Assembly (NCBI GenBank): GCA_963786945.1
Contig: CAWBAO010000005.1
Coordinates: 248,001-312,000 of the forward strand
Length of the DNA stretch: 64,000 bases
Source of the DNA: JADKCZ01 sp963786945
GTDB taxonomy: Bacteria > Myxococcota > Myxococcia > Myxococcales > Anaeromyxobacteraceae
Reading direction: 5' to 3'
The notes beneath the pieces were generated by a model. That model did no database searches. It was not told where the DNA came from and was given only the letters and a program-made list of their open reading frames with translations. Shown here piece after piece: positions 56,107 to 64,000 of this stretch (its first letter is position 1; the number at the start of each line of letters is the position of its first letter). A program made the position numbers and the translations under genes.

Positions 56107-56688
56107 ATGAAGCGGATCTGCGTCTTCTGCGGCTCATCCCCCGGGCACGATCCCCGCTACCTCGAGGCGGCGCGCACCATGGGCCAGACCCTGGCCCGGC
56201 GAGGGCTGGGGCTGGTCTATGGCGGCGGCTCGGTGGGGCTGATGGGCGCCGTGGCCGACGCGGCGCTGGCGGCCGGGGGGGAGGTCATCGGCGTCATCCC
56301 CGAGGTGCTGCAGATCCGCGAGCTGGCCCACCGCTCGCTCACCACGCTCCACGTGGTCGGCTCGATGCACGAGCGCAAGGCCCTGATGGCCGAGCTCTCC
56401 GACGGCTTCGTGGCGCTGCCCGGCGGGATGGGGACGCTGGAGGAGCTGTCCGAGGTGCTGACCTGGGCGCAGCTCGGGCTCCACGCCCGGCCCATCGGCC
56501 TGCTCGACGTGGCCGGCTACTACCAGCCCCTGGCCGACTTCTTCGATCGGGCGGTGGGCGCCGGCTTCCTGCGCCCGGCCCACCGGGCGCTGCTCCTCGT
56601 CGGGCACGAGCCGGGGGCGCTGCTCGACCGGTTCGCGGCCTGGCGCGGGCCGGTGCTCGACCACGTCCTCGACCGGGCCACGTCGTAG
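56107..56688 (+). CDS. LOG-family protein (TIGR00730 Rossmann fold)
   Basis: A 193-residue protein with CVFCGSSPGHDPRY at the N-terminus and the LOG signature ALPGGMGTLEELSE. Family members are cytokinin riboside monophosphate phosphoribohydrolases or general nucleotide-5'-monophosphate hydrolases. In bacteria they release a base from NMPs. It is a housekeeping-type gene with no functional link to its neighbours visible. Confidence 0.93.
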   Translation: MKRICVFCGSSPGHDPRYLEAARTMGQTLARRGLGLVYGGGSVGLMGAVADAALAAGGEVIGVIPEVLQIRELAHRSLTTLHVVGSMHERKALMAELSDGFVALPGGMGTLEELSEVLTWAQLGLHARPIGLLDVAGYYQPLADFFDRAVGAGFLRPAHRALLLVGHEPGALLDRFAAWRGPVLDHVLDRATS

Positions 56689-56718
56689 ACAGGGTGGGGC
56701 GCGGCGGGACCGACCCGG

Positions 56719-59232
56719 CTACAGCTTCGCGTGGCGCAGCCGCAGGGCGTTGCCGATCACCGTCACCGAGCTGAAGCTCATGGCGGCGCTGGCGATCATC
56801 GGCGAGAGGACCAGGCCGGTGAAGGGGAAGAGCAGGCCGGCCGCCAGCGGCACCCCGGCGGCGTTGTAGGCGAAGGCCCAGAAGAGGTTCTGCCGGATGT
56901 TGCGCATGGTGGCGCGGGAGAGGCGCCGGGCGCGCACCAGGCCGGCCAGGTCGCCGCGCACCAGCGTCAGGCCGGCGCTCTCGATGGCCACGTCGGCGCC
57001 GGTGCCCATGGCGATGCCGACGTCGGCGGCGGCCAGCGCCGGGGCGTCGTTGATGCCGTCGCCGGCCATGGCCACGGAGAGGCCGCGCGCCTTGTAGCGC
57101 GCCACCACCGCCGCCTTGTCGGCGGGGCGGACCTCCGCCTCCACCTGCGAGATGCCGAGCCGCGCCGCCACCGCCAGCGCCGTGGTCCGGGCGTCGCCGG
57201 TCACCATCACCACCGTGAGCCCCTCGGCGCGCAGCGCCGCCAGCGCCTCGGCGGCGCCGGGCTTGACCGGGTCGGCGGCGGTGAGCAGCCCGGCCAGGGC
57301 CCCGTCGACGGCCAGCAGCATGGCGGTGGCCCCCTCGGCCCGGGCCGCCTCGGCGGCCGGGAGCAGCCGGGCGGGATCCACGCCGGCCCCGGCGAGGAAG
57401 GCCGGGGTGCCGAGCAGGGCGGCGTGGCCGTCCACGGTGGCGCGGACGCCGCCTCCCGGCTCGGCCGCGAAGCCGGTGGCCTCGGAGGTGGCCACCCCGC
57501 GCGCCGCCGCGGCCGCCAGCACGGCGGCGGCCAGGGGGTGCTCCGAGCCCCGCTCCAGGGAGGCGGCCAGGCGCAGCACCTCGAGCTCGGTGAAGGGCGC
57601 CAGCGGCGTCACCGCGGAGAGCACCGGCTTGCCGGCGGTGAGCGTGCCGGTCTTGTCGACCAGCAGCACCTCGACCCGCTCCAGCCGCTCCAGGGCCTCG
57701 GCGCTCTTCACCAGCACGCCGGCGGTGGCGCCTCGCCCGGTGCCGACCATGATGGCCATGGGCGTGGCCAGCCCGAGCGCGCAGGGGCAGGCGATGATCA
57801 GCACGGCCACCGCCGCCACCAGCCCGTGGGCCAGCCGGGGCTCGGGGCCGAAGGCCGCCCAGAGCGCGAAGGCCACCAGCGCCGACAGGACCACGCCCGG
57901 CACGAACCAGCCCGAGACCACGTCCGCCAGCCGCTGGATGGGGGCCCGGGTCCGCTGCGCGTCCATCACCATGCGGACGATCTGCGAGAGCAGGGTGTCG
58001 CCGCCGACCCGCTCGGCCCGCATCACGAAGCCGCCGGTGCCGTTGACGGTGGCGCCGGTGACCGGATCGCCCTCCCGCTTCTCCACCGGCACCGGCTCGC
58101 CGGTCACCATGGCCTCGTCGACGCTCGACGAGCCCGAGACCACGCGGCCGTCCACCGGGACCTTCTCCCCGGGCCGGACCCGGAGCAGGTCGCCCACCTT
58201 CAGCTCCGCGACCTCGACGTCCTGCTCGCCGCCGTCGGGGGCGAGGCGCCGGGCCGTCCTGGGCGCCAGCCGCAGCAGGGCGCGGATGGCCCCGGAGACG
58301 CGGCTCCTGGCCCGGAGCTCCAGCATCTGGCCGAGGCAGACCAGCTCGATGATCACCGCCGCCGACTCGAAGTAGATGGGCGGGGCGCCGTGCTCGAGGT
58401 AGGCGGCGGGGAAGAGGTCGGCCGGCAGCACCGTGGCCGCGGCGCTGAAGAGGAAGGCGGCCGCCGTGCCGATCCCGATGAGCGTGAACATGTTGAGCTT
58501 CCAGGTGCGGAGGGAGAGCCAGGCCCGCTCGAAGAAGGGCCAGCCGCCCACCAGCACCACCGGCGCCGCCAGCGCCAGCTGCAGCAGCGCGAAGGCGCGG
58601 AAGCCGAGGGCGTGGCGCAGCTGCATCCCGGCGGCCATGTCCCCCATGGCCACGGCCAGCAGCGCCAGCGTCGGCAGGAGGCCCCACCAGAAGCGCCGGG
58701 TCATGCTGGCCAGCTCCGGGTTGGGCGGCTCCTCGGCGCTGGGCATCCCGCCCACCACCAGCGGCTCCAGCCCCATGCCGCAGATGGGGCAGGGGACCGG
58801 CGACTTCTCGCGCACCTCCGGATCCATGGGGCAGACCCAGACCACCTCGGCTCCCGGCGGCGCGGCCGGCGGTGGCGGAGGGGCCGCAGGCTGGCCCGGC
58901 GGGCGGGACAGGAAGGCGGCCGGGTCGGCCTGGAACTTCGCCAGGCACTTGGGGTTGCAGAAGTACCAGGTGGTGCCCTGGTGCTCCACCTGGCCGCCCT
59001 TGGGCGCCCTGGGGTTCACCTCCATGTGGCAGACCGGGTCGACCGCGAAGTACCGCTCCGGCTCGGCCTCGAAGCGGGCGCGGCACCCGGCGTCGTGGAA
59101 GTGGTAACGGTACCGGCCGCGTTCGACGGTGCCGCCGGGGGGGCTGGCGGGGTCGACGTCCGCGCCGCAGACCGGGTCGCGGGTCGGCGGTGGGGGCGGG
59201 GCGGCGGGGGTGGCGGCGTCGGCGTTCGACAT
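56719..59232 (-). CDS. copA: Copper-type P1B ATPase with two YHS/TRASH modules and a heavy-metal-binding domain
   Basis: An 837-residue transporter. Residues about 18-62 (RDPVCGADV ... HDAGCRARFEAEPERYF) and 65-110 (VDPVCHMEVNP ... YFCNPKCLAKF) are YHS/TRASH-like metal sites. Residues about 130-158 (WVCPMDPEVREKSPVPCPIC) are a heavy-metal-binding domain. The pump has the CPC motif in IIACPCALGLATPMAIMVG, DKTGTLTAGKPV and MAGDGINDAPALAAADVG. These are Cu+-exporting ATPase features; no classical HMA CxxC domain is seen. It is in the same orientation as the CcdA-like and thioredoxin-like genes, with 60 nt between. Confidence 0.92.
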   Translation of the reverse strand: MSNADAATPAAPPPPPTRDPVCGADVDPASPPGGTVERGRYRYHFHDAGCRARFEAEPERYFAVDPVCHMEVNPRAPKGGQVEHQGTTWYFCNPKCLAKFQADPAAFLSRPPGQPAAPPPPPAAPPGAEVVWVCPMDPEVREKSPVPCPICGMGLEPLVVGGMPSAEEPPNPELASMTRRFWWGLLPTLALLAVAMGDMAAGMQLRHALGFRAFALLQLALAAPVVLVGGWPFFERAWLSLRTWKLNMFTLIGIGTAAAFLFSAAATVLPADLFPAAYLEHGAPPIYFESAAVIIELVCLGQMLELRARSRVSGAIRALLRLAPRTARRLAPDGGEQDVEVAELKVGDLLRVRPGEKVPVDGRVVSGSSSVDEAMVTGEPVPVEKREGDPVTGATVNGTGGFVMRAERVGGDTLLSQIVRMVMDAQRTRAPIQRLADVVSGWFVPGVVLSALVAFALWAAFGPEPRLAHGLVAAVAVLIIACPCALGLATPMAIMVGTGRGATAGVLVKSAEALERLERVEVLLVDKTGTLTAGKPVLSAVTPLAPFTELEVLRLAASLERGSEHPLAAAVLAAAAARGVATSEATGFAAEPGGGVRATVDGHAALLGTPAFLAGAGVDPARLLPAAEAARAEGATAMLLAVDGALAGLLTAADPVKPGAAEALAALRAEGLTVVMVTGDARTTALAVAARLGISQVEAEVRPADKAAVVARYKARGLSVAMAGDGINDAPALAAADVGIAMGTGADVAIESAGLTLVRGDLAGLVRARRLSRATMRNIRQNLFWAFAYNAAGVPLAAGLLFPFTGLVLSPMIASAAMSFSSVTVIGNALRLRHAKL

Positions 59233-59291
59233 CTGGGGCGACCTCCTCGGGCGCGGCCGGATGGAGGTGTAACGCCACCGGCCCTTCGGGG

Positions 59292-59939
59292 CTACATCCC
59301 GGCGAACAGCATGCCCTTGCGGAGGATGAGGACGCCGAAGGCGATGAGCACCAGCCCCGAGCCCCAGCGCACCACCAGCGGCCGGGAGGCGATGGCGCGG
59401 ATGCGCCGGCGCAGCGCCTGGGAGCCGTAGCCGACCGCCAGCATGGGGACGGCGAAGCCGGCCGAGTAGATCACCAGCAGCAGCACGCCGGTGCCGAGCC
59501 GGCCGTCGCTGGCGACGGTGGCCAGCACGCCCGAGAGCAGCGGGCCCACGCAGGGGATCCAGACCAGCCCCAGGCTGGCGCCCAGCACCAGCCCGGACCA
59601 GCGGCCGCCCGTCCCGGGCTGGATGCGCTGCAGCCAGGTGAGCCGCTTGAAGAGGTTGACGTCGAGGAGCAGCAGCAGGCCGAAGATGATCACCAGCACC
59701 GCCACCACCTTCTCCAGCCGGGGCACGAGCGGGCCCACGGTGGCGCCGAAGAGGGCGGTCAGCACCCCCATGGCCATGAAGCTGGCGGCCAGGCCCACCA
59801 CCACCAGCGCCGGGCGGGCGCGGTGCTCGTCGGTGGTCCCGGTGACGATGAGCGGGACCACCGGCAGGACGCAGGGGCTGAGGACGCTGGCGAGGCCGGC
59901 GCCGAAGGCGAGCGCGAGGCTGGAGAGGCTCAGGTCCAT
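59292..59939 (-). CDS. CcdA/DsbD-like membrane thiol-disulfide transporter
   Basis: A 215-residue protein with six hydrophobic helices. Two conserved Cys are in SVLSPCVLPVVPLIV (helix 1) and LGLVWIPCVGPLLSG (helix 4), as in CcdA. The family passes electrons from cytoplasmic thioredoxin to the periplasm for cytochrome c maturation and other reductions. It overlaps the stop of the thioredoxin-like gene (TGATG). In this cytochrome-rich organism, a link to heme c biogenesis is plausible. Confidence 0.9.
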   Translation of the reverse strand: MDLSLSSLALAFGAGLASVLSPCVLPVVPLIVTGTTDEHRARPALVVVGLAASFMAMGVLTALFGATVGPLVPRLEKVVAVLVIIFGLLLLLDVNLFKRLTWLQRIQPGTGGRWSGLVLGASLGLVWIPCVGPLLSGVLATVASDGRLGTGVLLLVIYSAGFAVPMLAVGYGSQALRRRIRAIASRPLVVRWGSGLVLIAFGVLILRKGMLFAGM

Positions 59940-60379
59940 CAGGGGGCCAGCAGCTTGAGGACCTGCCCGGCGTCCTGGATGCCCGGGGTGGCCCGGCGCA
60001 GCTCGTTCCCGGTGGCGTCGGTCACCACCAGCTGCGGCAGCGAGCGGATGCCGAACTTCTCGAACCAGGCGAGGTCCTCCGGCGTGGTGGTGCGGAAGCG
60101 GACCAGCACGGCGCGACCCTGCAGGGAGCCGGCGACCTGCTCGAGGATCTGGTCCTGGATCTGGCACGGGCGGCCGTTGGGGTTCATGAAGAAGACCAGC
60201 CGCGGGAGGCCGGCCGTGGCACCGGGGGCGGTGCCGGCGGCCTGGGCCGGCGGGGAGGCGGCCGGCGAGGTGGCGGCCGGCGCGGCCGCGGAGGCGGCCT
60301 CGCTCCTCGAGCAGGCGGTGGCACCCAGGCCGAGCGCGAGCGTGACGGCCAGGGCGAAGGGGAGGTGGGACCGGGACAT
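59939..60379 (-). CDS. Thioredoxin-like lipoprotein with CxxQ active site
   Basis: A 146-residue protein with a lipobox-type signal (LAVTLALGLGATAC), then an Ala/Pro linker and a thioredoxin fold. The usual CxxC is replaced by RPCQIQDQ, so only one active-site Cys remains. The cis-Pro region SLPQLVVTDA is present. It probably serves as a reduction partner, mixed-disulfide carrier or copper-related chaperone next to CcdA and CopA. It is the first gene of a minus-strand unit with CcdA. Confidence 0.82.
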   Translation of the reverse strand: MSRSHLPFALAVTLALGLGATACSRSEAASAAAPAATSPAASPPAQAAGTAPGATAGLPRLVFFMNPNGRPCQIQDQILEQVAGSLQGRAVLVRFRTTTPEDLAWFEKFGIRSLPQLVVTDATGNELRRATPGIQDAGQVLKLLAP

Positions 60380-60486
60380 GGTGGCTCCGAGGGCTGGGGG
60401 TGCCCGGTTGGAGCCGAGCCCGGCGAGAAGGGTTCGCCGCAGGCTCCCACCTGCGGCCGGGGGTCGCGGTGCCGGCCGGGACGGCG

Positions 60487-60495
60487 TGCTATAGG
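60487..60495 (+). promoter_or_regulatory. Extended -10 of lpxB, probable leaderless start
   Basis: TGC-TATAGG lies exactly 6 nt (all C) before the GTG at 60502. No SD precedes the start. It is one of four TGCTAN4-N6-start promoters in the window. Confidence 0.5.
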
Positions 60496-60501
60496 CCCCC
60501 C

Positions 60502-61638
60502 GTGGACGAGGAGATCCTCATCGTCGCCGGGGAGGCCAGCGCCGACCTGCACGCGGCGCGGGCGCTGGCCGAGCTGCGCAAGCTCCGCCCCGGCCTGCGC
60601 GCCTTCGGCGTGGGCGGCCCGGCGCTGCGCGCGGCCGGGCTGGAGACGCTCTACCCGGCCGAGGAGATCTGCGTGATGGGGGTGCTGGAGGTGCTGCCCC
60701 GGCTGCCGCGCATCCTCTCCATCCTCCGGGGCCTGGGGCGGGCCGCCCGGGATCGCCGCCCCAGGGCGGCGCTGCTGGTCGACCTGCCCGACTTCAACCT
60801 GCGGCTGGCCGCCAGGCTCAAGAAGCTGGGGATCAGGGTCGTCTACTACGTCTCGCCGACCATCTGGGCGTGGCGCAGGGGGCGGGTCGCCCAGATCGCC
60901 CGCGTCGTCGATCGCATGCTCTGCATCCTGCCCTTCGAGCCGGAGGCCTACCGCGGCACCGGCGTGCAGGCCCGCTTCGTGGGGCACCCCTTCGCCGAGC
61001 GGCCGCTCCCGGCGGCGCCCGGCGTCTACCGCGAGGCCCTGGGGCTGGCCCCGGACCGGACCACCATCGCCATCGTCCCGGGGAGCCGCCGCGGCGAGAT
61101 CTCCCGGCTCCTGCCGCCCATGCTCGACGCCGCCGAGCGGCTGCGCGCCAGCCACCCCGACGTCCAGTTCGTGCTGCCGGTGGCCCCCATGCTCGACCGC
61201 GCCCTGCTCGCCCCCCACCTCGCGGCCCACGCCACGCTGGACGTGAAGCTGGTCGACGGCCGGACCGAGGAGGCGGTGGGGGCCAGCGACGCCGCCCTGG
61301 TGAAGAGCGGGACCTCGACCCTGGAGGCCGGGCTGATGCACCGGCCCATGGTGGTGGCCTACCGGCTCTCCTGGCTCAGCTACCTCATCGGCCGGCTGCT
61401 CATCAAGCTGACCCACTTCTCGCTGGTCAACCTGCTGGTGGGGCGCGAGGTGGTGCCGGAGCTGCTGCAGGGCCAGGCCACCGGGGAGAAGATGGCGGAG
61501 GCGCTGGAGCGGGTGCTGTCCGAGGGCCCGGCGCGCCAGGCCCAGCTGGCCGGGCTGCTGGAGGTGCGGGCCACCCTGGGCGAGCCGGGCGCGCCCGAGC
61601 GGGTGGCGCGCGAGGTGGTGGAGGTGCTCTCGACATGA
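60502..61638 (+). CDS. lpxB: Lipid-A-disaccharide synthase
   Basis: A 378-residue GT19 glycosyltransferase that joins UDP-2,3-diacylglucosamine and lipid X. VAGEASADLHAARALAELRK, LLVDLPDFNLRLA, VVYYVSPTIWAWRRGRV, FVGHPFAERP, IVPGSRRGEISRLLP and LVKSGTSTLEAGL are family signatures. It shows that the cell makes lipid A, so it is Gram-negative. Its stop overlaps the next gene by ATGA. Confidence 0.95.
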   Translation: MDEEILIVAGEASADLHAARALAELRKLRPGLRAFGVGGPALRAAGLETLYPAEEICVMGVLEVLPRLPRILSILRGLGRAARDRRPRAALLVDLPDFNLRLAARLKKLGIRVVYYVSPTIWAWRRGRVAQIARVVDRMLCILPFEPEAYRGTGVQARFVGHPFAERPLPAAPGVYREALGLAPDRTTIAIVPGSRRGEISRLLPPMLDAAERLRASHPDVQFVLPVAPMLDRALLAPHLAAHATLDVKLVDGRTEEAVGASDAALVKSGTSTLEAGLMHRPMVVAYRLSWLSYLIGRLLIKLTHFSLVNLLVGREVVPELLQGQATGEKMAEALERVLSEGPARQAQLAGLLEVRATLGEPGAPERVAREVVEVLST

Positions 61639-62348
61639 CGATCGGACGCAAGGCGCTGGTGTGCCTGCCCACCTACGACGAGCGCGAGAACCTGGGGCCG
61701 ATGATCGACGCCATCCTGGCGGTGGTCCCGGGCGTCGAGGTGCTGGTCATCGACGACAACTCGCCGGACGGCACCGGGCAGCTGGCCGACCAGATCGCCG
61801 CGCGCGAGCCGCGCGTCAAGGTGCTCCACCGGGCCGGCAAGGAGGGGCTGGGGCGGGCCTACCTGGCCGGCTTCGCCTGGGCGCTGGCCCGGGACTACGC
61901 CCTGGTGCTGGAGATGGACTGCGACTTCTCCCATGACCCCGGCTACCTGCCCGGCATGCTGGCGGCCGCCGAGGAGGCCGACCTCGTCCTCGGCTCACGC
62001 TACGTGAAGGGCGGCGGGACCGTGGACTGGGGGCTGCTGCGCAAGCTCATCTCGCGCGGCGGCAGCTTCTACGCCCGGACCATCCTCGGCCTCTCGGTGC
62101 GCGACCTGACCGGCGGCTTCAAGTGCTTCCGCCGCGAGGTGCTGGAGGCCATCGACCTGGCCAGCGTGGAGTGCACCGGCTACGCCTTCCAGATCGAGCT
62201 GACCTACCGGGCGGCGCGCCGCGGCTTCCGGATCCGCGAGCTCCCCATCGTCTTCGCCGACCGGCGGGTCGGCCACTCCAAGATGTCCCGGCGCATCGTC
62301 CTCGAGGCCATCCGCAAGGTCTGGTCGATCCGCCTGAGCGGCTGGTAG
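61635..62348 (+). CDS. Dolichol/polyprenol-phosphate mannosyltransferase-like GT2 enzyme
   Basis: A 237-residue GT2 glycosyltransferase: LVCLPTYDERENLGPMID, VLVIDDNSPDGTGQLAD, the DxD-type MDCDFSHDPGYLPGML, and LTGGFKCFRREVLEAID. These are DPM1-type signatures. It lacks C-terminal membrane helices, as is typical for the soluble DPM1 class. It probably transfers a hexose (mannose or glucose) from a nucleotide sugar to undecaprenyl phosphate. It is translationally coupled to lpxB. Confidence 0.93.
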   Translation: MTIGRKALVCLPTYDERENLGPMIDAILAVVPGVEVLVIDDNSPDGTGQLADQIAAREPRVKVLHRAGKEGLGRAYLAGFAWALARDYALVLEMDCDFSHDPGYLPGMLAAAEEADLVLGSRYVKGGGTVDWGLLRKLISRGGSFYARTILGLSVRDLTGGFKCFRREVLEAIDLASVECTGYAFQIELTYRAARRGFRIRELPIVFADRRVGHSKMSRRIVLEAIRKVWSIRLSGW

Positions 62349-62392
62349 GGCCGGGCCCGGCCCCGGGACGCGACGTCGGCCCCGTTCCCGGG

Positions 62393-62398
62393 TATATC
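62393..62398 (+). promoter_or_regulatory. -10 element of marC
   Basis: TATATC matches the -10 consensus at 4 of 6 positions and lies 9 nt before GTG 62408, with no SD in between. Confidence 0.4.
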
Positions 62399-62407
62399 TC
62401 CACCGCC

Positions 62408-63079
62408 GTGCACGAGGCCCTCGCCACCTTCCTGATCGCCCTGTCGGCCGTCTTCTTCGTGGTCGACCCGCTCTCCGCGGTGCCGCTCTTCCTCGCCATG
62501 ACGAGGAACGACTCGGTCGCCAAGCGGCGCGACACGGCGCTGCGCGCGGCGGTGACGGCGGCGCTGGTGCTGGGCGGCTTCGCGCTGGGCGGCGCCTGGA
62601 TCTTCAGGCTGCTCGGCATCGGGCTGCCGGCCTTCAAGGTGGCCGGCGGCGTGGTGCTGCTGCTGCTGGCGCTCGACATGCTCAGGACCCAGCCCTCGAA
62701 GACCCGCATCACCGACGGCGAGGTGGCGGAGGGGACGGACAAGGACGACATCGCCATCGTCCCGCTGGCCATGCCCCTGCTGGCCGGGCCGGGCTCCATC
62801 GCCACCGCCATCGTGCTCATGGCGCGGGCGCGCGGCGGCCCGTGGTGGCACGCGGCCGCGGTGCTGCTGGCCATCGCCGTGACCTGCGCCGCGGCCTGGC
62901 TCATCCTCTCGACCGCGGCCCGGACCGAGCGGGTGCTGGGCAGGACCACGCTCGCCATCCTCGAGCGGGCCGCCGGCCTGCTGCTGGTCGCCATCGCCAT
63001 CCAGTTCATGATGGACGGGCTGGGCGAGGGGCTGCCGGGCCTGGCCGGGGCGGTGGGGCGCTTCCAGCCGCCGGGCTGA
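62408..63079 (+). CDS. MarC-family integral membrane protein
   Basis: A 223-residue protein with six hydrophobic helices. The N-terminus FLIALSAVFFVVDPLSAVPL and PLAMPLLAGPGSIATAIVL are MarC/NAAT family motifs. The function of the family is not settled; it was once linked to multiple antibiotic resistance. It is the last gene before the acyl-CoA synthetase. Confidence 0.92.
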   Translation: MHEALATFLIALSAVFFVVDPLSAVPLFLAMTRNDSVAKRRDTALRAAVTAALVLGGFALGGAWIFRLLGIGLPAFKVAGGVVLLLLALDMLRTQPSKTRITDGEVAEGTDKDDIAIVPLAMPLLAGPGSIATAIVLMARARGGPWWHAAAVLLAIAVTCAAAWLILSTAARTERVLGRTTLAILERAAGLLLVAIAIQFMMDGLGEGLPGLAGAVGRFQPPG

Positions 63080-63090
63080 GCGGCTCGCCC

Positions 63091-63105
63091 GCGCGCCCCG
63101 CGCGC
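63091..63105 (+). terminator. Weak hairpin after marC
   Basis: The inverted repeat GCGCGC-ccc-GCGCGC lies 12 nt after the marC stop. No T-run follows; termination is uncertain. Confidence 0.3.
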
Positions 63106-63205
63106 TACGCGGCGCGTCAAGACCGTCGGGACCCGCTGGGGCAGAATTCGCGGCTCACCGCCCGACCACCCCGAGCCCCCGCGCGCCGCGCGGGAGGAGG
63201 CCAGC

Positions 63206-64000
63206 GTGTCGTCCACCGAGATCTTCCGCCGCGCCCGCGACTTCCTGATCCAGCACCGCACCGACTACGCCACCGCCTACCGCGACTTCCGCTGGCCGGT
63301 GCTGGACCGGTTCAACTGGGCCCTCGACTGGTTCGACGTCATCGCCGAGGGCAACCAGCGCACCGCCCTCCACATCGTCGAGGAGGACGGCTCGGAGGCC
63401 CGGCTCACCTATGCGCAGCTGGCCGATCGCTCCAACCGCGTCGCCATGTACCTGCGCCACCACGGCGTGAAGCGGGGCGACCGGGTGCTGCTGATGCTCC
63501 CCAACTGCGTCCAGATCTGGGAGGTCATGCTGGCCACCATGAAGATGGGGGTGGCGGTGATCCCGGCCTCGTCGCTGCTGACGCCGGAGGACCTGGCCGA
63601 TCGGATCGAGCGCGGCCGGGTCGGCCACGTCATCACCGACGCGGCCGGCACCGAGAAGTTCCGCGGGCTCTCGGGGGCGTTCCAGCGCCACGTGGTCGGC
63701 GGCCAGGTGCCGGGCTGGATCCACTTCGAGCAGGCCTACGGCGAGTGGCCCGCCTTCATCCCGCACGGCGACTCGCTCCCGGCGGAGCCCATCCTGCTCT
63801 ACTTCACCAGTGGAACGACCCGGAAGCCGAAGCTGGTGATCCAGACCCAGCTCAGCTACCCGGTGGGGCACCTCTCGACCATGTACTGGCTGGGGCTGCA
63901 GGAGGGCGACGTCCACATGAACGTCTCCTCGCCGGGCTGGGCCAAGCACGCCTGGTCCAACTTCTTCGCCCCCTTCAACGCCGGCGCCACGGTCTTCCTC
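63206..64000 (+). CDS. AMP-forming acyl-CoA synthetase (3' partial)
   Basis: The first 265 residues of an adenylate-forming enzyme; the rest lies outside the window. RVLLMLPNCVQIWEVMLATM, the P-loop-like YFTSGTTRKPKLVIQT, and a preceding acetyl/medium-chain acyl-CoA synthetase-type N-terminus (FNWALDWFDVIAEGNQRTAL) are seen. It activates a carboxylic acid with ATP and CoA. GGGAGGAGG lies 6 nt before the GTG. The substrate cannot be told without the C-terminal part. Confidence 0.9.
   Translation, partial: MSSTEIFRRARDFLIQHRTDYATAYRDFRWPVLDRFNWALDWFDVIAEGNQRTALHIVEEDGSEARLTYAQLADRSNRVAMYLRHHGVKRGDRVLLMLPNCVQIWEVMLATMKMGVAVIPASSLLTPEDLADRIERGRVGHVITDAAGTEKFRGLSGAFQRHVVGGQVPGWIHFEQAYGEWPAFIPHGDSLPAEPILLYFTSGTTRKPKLVIQTQLSYPVGHLSTMYWLGLQEGDVHMNVSSPGWAKHAWSNFFAPFNAGATVFL

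Noticed and set aside
56339..59278. A 979-codon minus-strand frame overlapping copA
   Set aside because: It reads in the wrong frame relative to the P-type ATPase motifs and is Arg/Gly/Pro-rich.

Overview
This 64 kb window is very GC-rich chromosomal DNA, almost completely coding, with no rRNA, CRISPR array or phage. The gene content suggests a myxobacterium of the Anaeromyxobacter type (Myxococcota). Pointers are a PATAN-domain protein, a FrzS-like pseudo-receiver/coiled-coil protein, a myxobacterial-type PilZ protein beside a PilT-family ATPase, an Hsp70 paralogue with TPR partners, and a block of very heme-rich c-type cytochromes. The assignment comes from family knowledge and composition, not from a database match.

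Layout: (1) 1-9.7 kb: a TPR/zinc-ribbon membrane protein, a PATAN protein, then phoH-pgpH(HD)-ybeY-RHH-lnt-prfB, an RNA-quality, envelope and translation run ending in a prfB with the programmed +1 frameshift. (2) 9.7-16.4 kb: PilZ and PilT/PilU-like genes, a MoxR ATPase, a FrzS-like protein and a diguanylate cyclase (motility and c-di-GMP). (3) 16.4-29.6 kb: pgeF, envelope proteins, then dprA-topA-(dksA-like)-trmFO-lipoprotein-RAYT-xerC, followed by argD-argF. A REP-type transposase (RAYT) between trmFO and xerC is flanked by inverted copies of a 17-bp motif that also occurs twice elsewhere in the window. (4) 29.7-39.8 kb: a J-domain/Hsp70/TPR operon, a two-subunit MaoC dehydratase with an SDR reductase, coaE, a tetraheme cytochrome, engB, greB, metF and two tRNA-Glu genes. 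(5) 40.4-48.4 kb: a tightly overlapping electron-transfer operon: a membrane Fe-S/flavin/cytochrome-b oxidoreductase, a 20-heme cytochrome, a 10-heme cytochrome, and a 13-14-heme lipoprotein cytochrome that runs in frame into an outer-membrane barrel-like domain. (6) 48.5-64 kb: a secreted EEP-fold protein, an OmpA-family protein, tRNA-Lys, PH/RDD/SpoIIM membrane proteins, a SpoIID-domain protein, LOG protein, a copper ATPase with N-terminal metal-binding modules, CcdA and thioredoxin-like proteins, lpxB, a dolichol-phosphate-mannose-synthase-like glycosyltransferase, marC and the start of an acyl-CoA synthetase.

Two signals run through the whole window. First, several open reading frames are broken by single-base shifts (near 775, 27100, 30160, 30270, 31850, 40550 and perhaps 46750), and the second tRNA-Glu carries two extra bases. 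Most fit exactly one inserted base, so residual assembly indels are the simplest explanation, although true pseudogenes are not excluded. Second, many operon-first genes have a -10-like hexamer only 5-9 nt before the start codon and no Shine-Dalgarno, which suggests frequent leaderless transcripts.

The most notable items are the RAYT/REP unit, a minimal type IA topoisomerase that lacks most of the gate-hinge domain, the multiheme electron-transfer operon with its possible cytochrome-barrel fusion, and a motility cluster with two adjacent degenerate receiver domains.
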